From: Gammaproteobacteria bacterium
GTDB taxonomy: Bacteria > Pseudomonadota > Gammaproteobacteria > Steroidobacterales > Steroidobacteraceae
Assembly (NCBI GenBank): GCA_005877705.1
Contig: VBNY01000167.1
Coordinates: forward strand, 1-7,687
Reading direction: 5' to 3'
DNA length: 7,687 nucleotides
A model generated the notes under the pieces. That model saw only the letters and a program-made list of their open reading frames with translations, was not told the origin of the DNA and did no database searches. The position numbers and the translations under genes are program-made. This document shows, in pieces, positions 5,426 through 7,687 of this stretch; the first letter of the stretch is position 1; each line of letters starts with the position of its first letter.

Positions 5426-6583
5426 TTATTCCATACATTCCGCCACCTTGGCATTTGTTTGCACGGTTGCGAAGCGTGAAATCCCATATTGCGCGATGGG
5501 CGTCGTCGTGGTGCCGCGGGCGATGAGCTCCGCCATGACATCCCCGACACCTGGACCGATCTGGAAACCGGCGCCGCAGAAGCCGAAGGCGTAGAACAGG
5601 CCGGGCGTTGTAGCGCTGGATGCCATGATCGGCACGTCATCGGGCAGGTAGCCTTCGATCCCGCTCCAGCTCCTAATCATGTTGACCCTGGCGAAACCCG
5701 GCATAACACGGCGCAGCTGTTCCATTTGGCCGAGAATGGCCTCGGGCAGCACCGTCGCGCGATTGGTCTCGTTCGAGGCCGGCCCACGCGCGAAGCCACC
5801 GCAGACGATGTTCCCGCGCTTCACCTGGCGGAAATACACCGTTTCGTGAAGGTGCGGCGTCGCGACACCGATTGTGGGCGCGATCCGGTATGGAAGGGGC
5901 TCGGTGACGGTCATCTGGGGCCCATGCACCGCAAGCGGGACAAGCTCCCCGAACATAGCCGAGAGCTTTCCACTCCAAGCACCAGCGGTGACGAGCAGCA
6001 CTGGCGCACGCAGTTCACCTTGGCTCGCTACCTCGACGACAAAGTCGTCGCCAACTTTTGCGACTGCCGTCACCTCGGACTCCTCACGCACATCCGCGCC
6101 GGCGCGCTTTGCGGCCCGGCCGACGGCAGGCGTCGTGAGTCGGGGATTGGCGTGGCCGCCGGTCGGATCGTAGGAGCCCGCGATGATCTCGCGCCCCAGA
6201 TAGGGGAAGCGGGTGCGCAACGCGTTGGTCGAAATCATTTCGAGATCGAGACCGTAGTCCCGCGCGTCTCGCGCATAGGCTTCTAACCTGTCAGCCTGCT
6301 CGCGGGTATAACAGACGCGCAGGTGGCCTGCGGCAACGAACTCGCAATCCTCGCCGACCAGCTCGGACAGGTGTTCCCAGATCGCGCGCGACCGGTTGGC
6401 CAGCGGAAGCTGGTGCAGATAGCGCCCCTGGCGGCGGACATTGCCGAAATTGACACCGCTCGCCTGCTGGCCGATCAGGCCCCGTTCGAGCAGGATGACC
6501 GATTTCCCCTGACGGCGCAGGAAGAAAGCCGCCGATGTGCCCATGATACCGCCGCCCACGACGATGACGTCCGCCGCGTTCAT
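5426..6583 (-). CDS. FAD-dependent oxidoreductase, DAO family (opine/hydroxyproline/HcnC-type beta subunit)
   Basis: A 385-residue flavoenzyme, the catalytic subunit type of heteromeric amino-acid and opine oxidases. Residues 6-33 form the FAD Rossmann motif VIVVGGGIMGTSAAFFLRR...LLERG (G10-x-G12-x-x-G15, ribose-binding Glu33). Next comes the family segment ASGVNFGNVRRQGR (41-54), comparable to the region near the flavin in sarcosine-oxidase-like enzymes. The C-terminus has GYLPDDVPIM and FGFCGAGFQIGPGVG, typical of this DAO subgroup where the chain closes over the flavin. The ATG at 6583 overlaps the alpha-subunit stop in ATGA, and AAGGAG (6597-6592) lies 8 bases upstream, so the start is secure. 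It should oxidise a C-N bond of an amino acid or N-substituted amino acid and pass electrons to the partner subunit. The exact substrate (opine, D-hydroxyproline, glycine, sarcosine) cannot be told from sequence alone. Confidence 0.9.
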   Translation of the reverse strand: MNAADVIVVGGGIMGTSAAFFLRRQGKSVILLERGLIGQQASGVNFGNVRRQGRYLHQLPLANRSRAIWEHLSELVGEDCEFVAAGHLRVCYTREQADRLEAYARDARDYGLDLEMISTNALRTRFPYLGREIIAGSYDPTGGHANPRLTTPAVGRAAKRAGADVREESEVTAVAKVGDDFVVEVASQGELRAPVLLVTAGAWSGKLSAMFGELVPLAVHGPQMTVTEPLPYRIAPTIGVATPHLHETVYFRQVKRGNIVCGGFARGPASNETNRATVLPEAILGQMEQLRRVMPGFARVNMIRSWSGIEGYLPDDVPIMASSATTPGLFYAFGFCGAGFQIGPGVGDVMAELIARGTTTTPIAQYGISRFATVQTNAKVAECME

Positions 6584-7687
6584 GCATCCTGCTCCTTGAC
6601 CGTCCCCATCGACAAAGGCTTGATCGGCGGCTGGCCGCGCAGTCGGCCCACCTCGGCAAGGGATACGCCGCGTGCCTCGGCGAGTATCTCAGCGGCGGCC
6701 GAGCCGCAGAAGCGGCCTTGACAACGCCCCATGCCGATCCGCGAGAGCGCTTTGGCGCGGTTCAGTTCGGGCGCATCCTTCGCGATGGCCGCATCGCGGA
6801 TGTCCCCTGCGGTGATCGCCTCGCAGCGGCAGACGATCACCTCATTTGACGATGCCGCCGCTAGCCACGCGGGCCATGGGAAAGCCGTGGCGAGGCCGCG
6901 ACGAAAGCGATCGAGTTGGCTCATCCGCTTCCGCAGGCGCGCCACCTCGGTCATGTTGACCTCGGTTCCCAGATCGGTGAGAGCCGCCAGTGCAGCGAGT
7001 TTGCCGGCCACCTCGGCCGCGTCCGCACCGAGCATGCGGGCGCCATCGCCCGCAACGTAGACGCCCGCACGAGTGGTGCGTCCGTCACTGTCGGCCTCCG
7101 GTCGCCACTGTCCGGTCCCAACATCGAAGGCGAATGCGCAGCCGGCGAGGTCGGCCAGTTGCGTCTCCGAGCGTAGGTGGAAGCCGATTCCGACCGCGTC
7201 GCACGCGAACCGCCGCTCAGTGCCGTCGGCGGCCCGGTAGCGCACGCCCGCCACCTCCTCGGTTCCGTCGATTGCGATTGGCACCACGCCGTTCTCGATT
7301 GGGACGCCGGCGGCCCACACGCGCACGCGGAACATGAGCCCACGCGCGAGGATGCCCGGGCGCACGGCGAGGTCCGGCAACGCCTTGAGTTGTGCCGTGA
7401 AGGGGGCAGTATCGAGCACTGCGGCCGGCATCACGCCGGCCTTCAGATATTGAAAGGCAACGAGGTAAAGAAGCGGGCCGGTGCCGAGGAACACCGGCCG
7501 CGCGCCGATGCTGCATGCCTGCGCCTTCAGCGCAATTTGGGCGCCGCCGAGGCTGTAGCAACCGGGCATTGTCCAGCCGGCGACGGGTGCGAGCCGATCG
7601 GTCGCGCCGGTCGCCAGGATCAGCACATCGAAGCGTAGGACGCTCGCAATCCCGTTGGCGACGATGTGGAGTCTATCGTCGCTCACG
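6580..7687 (-). CDS. FAD/NAD(P)-binding oxidoreductase with C-terminal BFD-like [2Fe-2S] domain (HcnB/opine-oxidase alpha type), 5' end outside window
   Basis: The last roughly 369 residues of an alpha subunit of the HcnB/OoxA/hydroxyproline-dehydrogenase kind. The frame is open to the window edge and the usual N-terminal GxGxxG FAD motif is missing, so about 100 residues lie beyond it. Visible (numbering from the GTG at 7686) are LILATGATDR followed by GWTMPGCYSLGGAQ, then VFLGTGPLLYL of the second nucleotide-binding region, then VYVAGDGARMLGADAAEVAGKLAA, the FAD-closing segment. The C-terminal domain has cysteines at 286 and 288 (VCRCE), 322 and 327 (GMGRCQGRFCG), the four ligands expected for a BFD-like [2Fe-2S] cluster, then GRLRGQPPIKPL. 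It overlaps the beta gene by four bases, supporting a stoichiometric complex that carries electrons from substrate flavin to an acceptor. A small ferredoxin-like gamma subunit often accompanies such pairs; if present it lies outside the window. Confidence 0.9.
   Translation of the reverse strand, partial: VSDDRLHIVANGIASVLRFDVLILATGATDRLAPVAGWTMPGCYSLGGAQIALKAQACSIGARPVFLGTGPLLYLVAFQYLKAGVMPAAVLDTAPFTAQLKALPDLAVRPGILARGLMFRVRVWAAGVPIENGVVPIAIDGTEEVAGVRYRAADGTERRFACDAVGIGFHLRSETQLADLAGCAFAFDVGTGQWRPEADSDGRTTRAGVYVAGDGARMLGADAAEVAGKLAALAALTDLGTEVNMTEVARLRKRMSQLDRFRRGLATAFPWPAWLAAASSNEVIVCRCEAITAGDIRDAAIAKDAPELNRAKALSRIGMGRCQGRFCGSAAAEILAEARGVSLAEVGRLRGQPPIKPLSMGTVKEQDA

Noticed and set aside
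5489..6286. + strand open frame of 265 codons
   Set aside because: It is antisense to the DAO-type beta subunit, whose FAD motifs and start are secure.

Overview
The window is about 7.7 kb of GC-rich bacterial DNA. By gene content and style it is most likely from a member of the Pseudomonadota: a TonB-dependent outer-membrane receptor, an Lrp/AsnC regulator, and an HcnB/HcnC-like amine oxidase pair. I cannot resolve the class. There are no RNA genes, insertion sequences or CRISPR arrays, and no gene-free stretch longer than 300 bases. Hand counts give about 57% GC in the first 300 bases (receptor) and about 71% in 6601-6720 (oxidase alpha subunit).

Layout. Bases 1-898 (+ strand) hold the C-terminal part of a TonB-dependent siderophore-type receptor. 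It has an internal deletion plus frameshift just before its last strand. All other genes lie on the minus strand and are read from right to left. First comes a 3'-terminal fragment of an FAD/NAD(P)-binding alpha subunit with a C-terminal BFD-like [2Fe-2S] domain (7687-6580). A DAO-type FAD beta subunit follows (6583-5426), overlapping it by four bases. Next is a 108-bp AT-richer spacer with an inverted repeat and a possible eight-codon leader. Then come a DUF1624/HGSNAT-type membrane protein split by a frameshift (5317-4116), a two-domain GNAT acetyltransferase sharing one base with it (4116-3271), and a GhrA-like 2-hydroxyacid dehydrogenase (3259-2333). The last two genes are a haloacid-dehalogenase-type protein that lacks its catalytic aspartate (2296-1574) and an Lrp/AsnC regulator (1515-1024). 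The regulator converges on the receptor across a 125-bp spacer with GC-rich hairpins.

How the genes may work together. The alpha/beta pair is of the kind that oxidises amino acids or N-substituted amino acids (opines, hydroxyproline, glycine, sarcosine) and passes electrons on through FAD and an iron-sulphur centre. A GhrA-like enzyme would reduce a 2-oxo acid such as glyoxylate or hydroxypyruvate. An Lrp-family regulator at the end of the run is typical of local control of amino-acid catabolism. A small amino-acid or amine catabolic cluster is therefore a reasonable inference, but the substrate cannot be read from the sequence.

The most notable features are three independent lesions: the receptor deletion, the DUF1624 frameshift, and the Asp-to-Gly change at the HAD nucleophile. 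There is also a triple 16-bp tandem repeat between the dehydrogenase and HAD genes in which every copy ends in an in-register TGA. I see no clear sign of a wholly new defence or mobile system.
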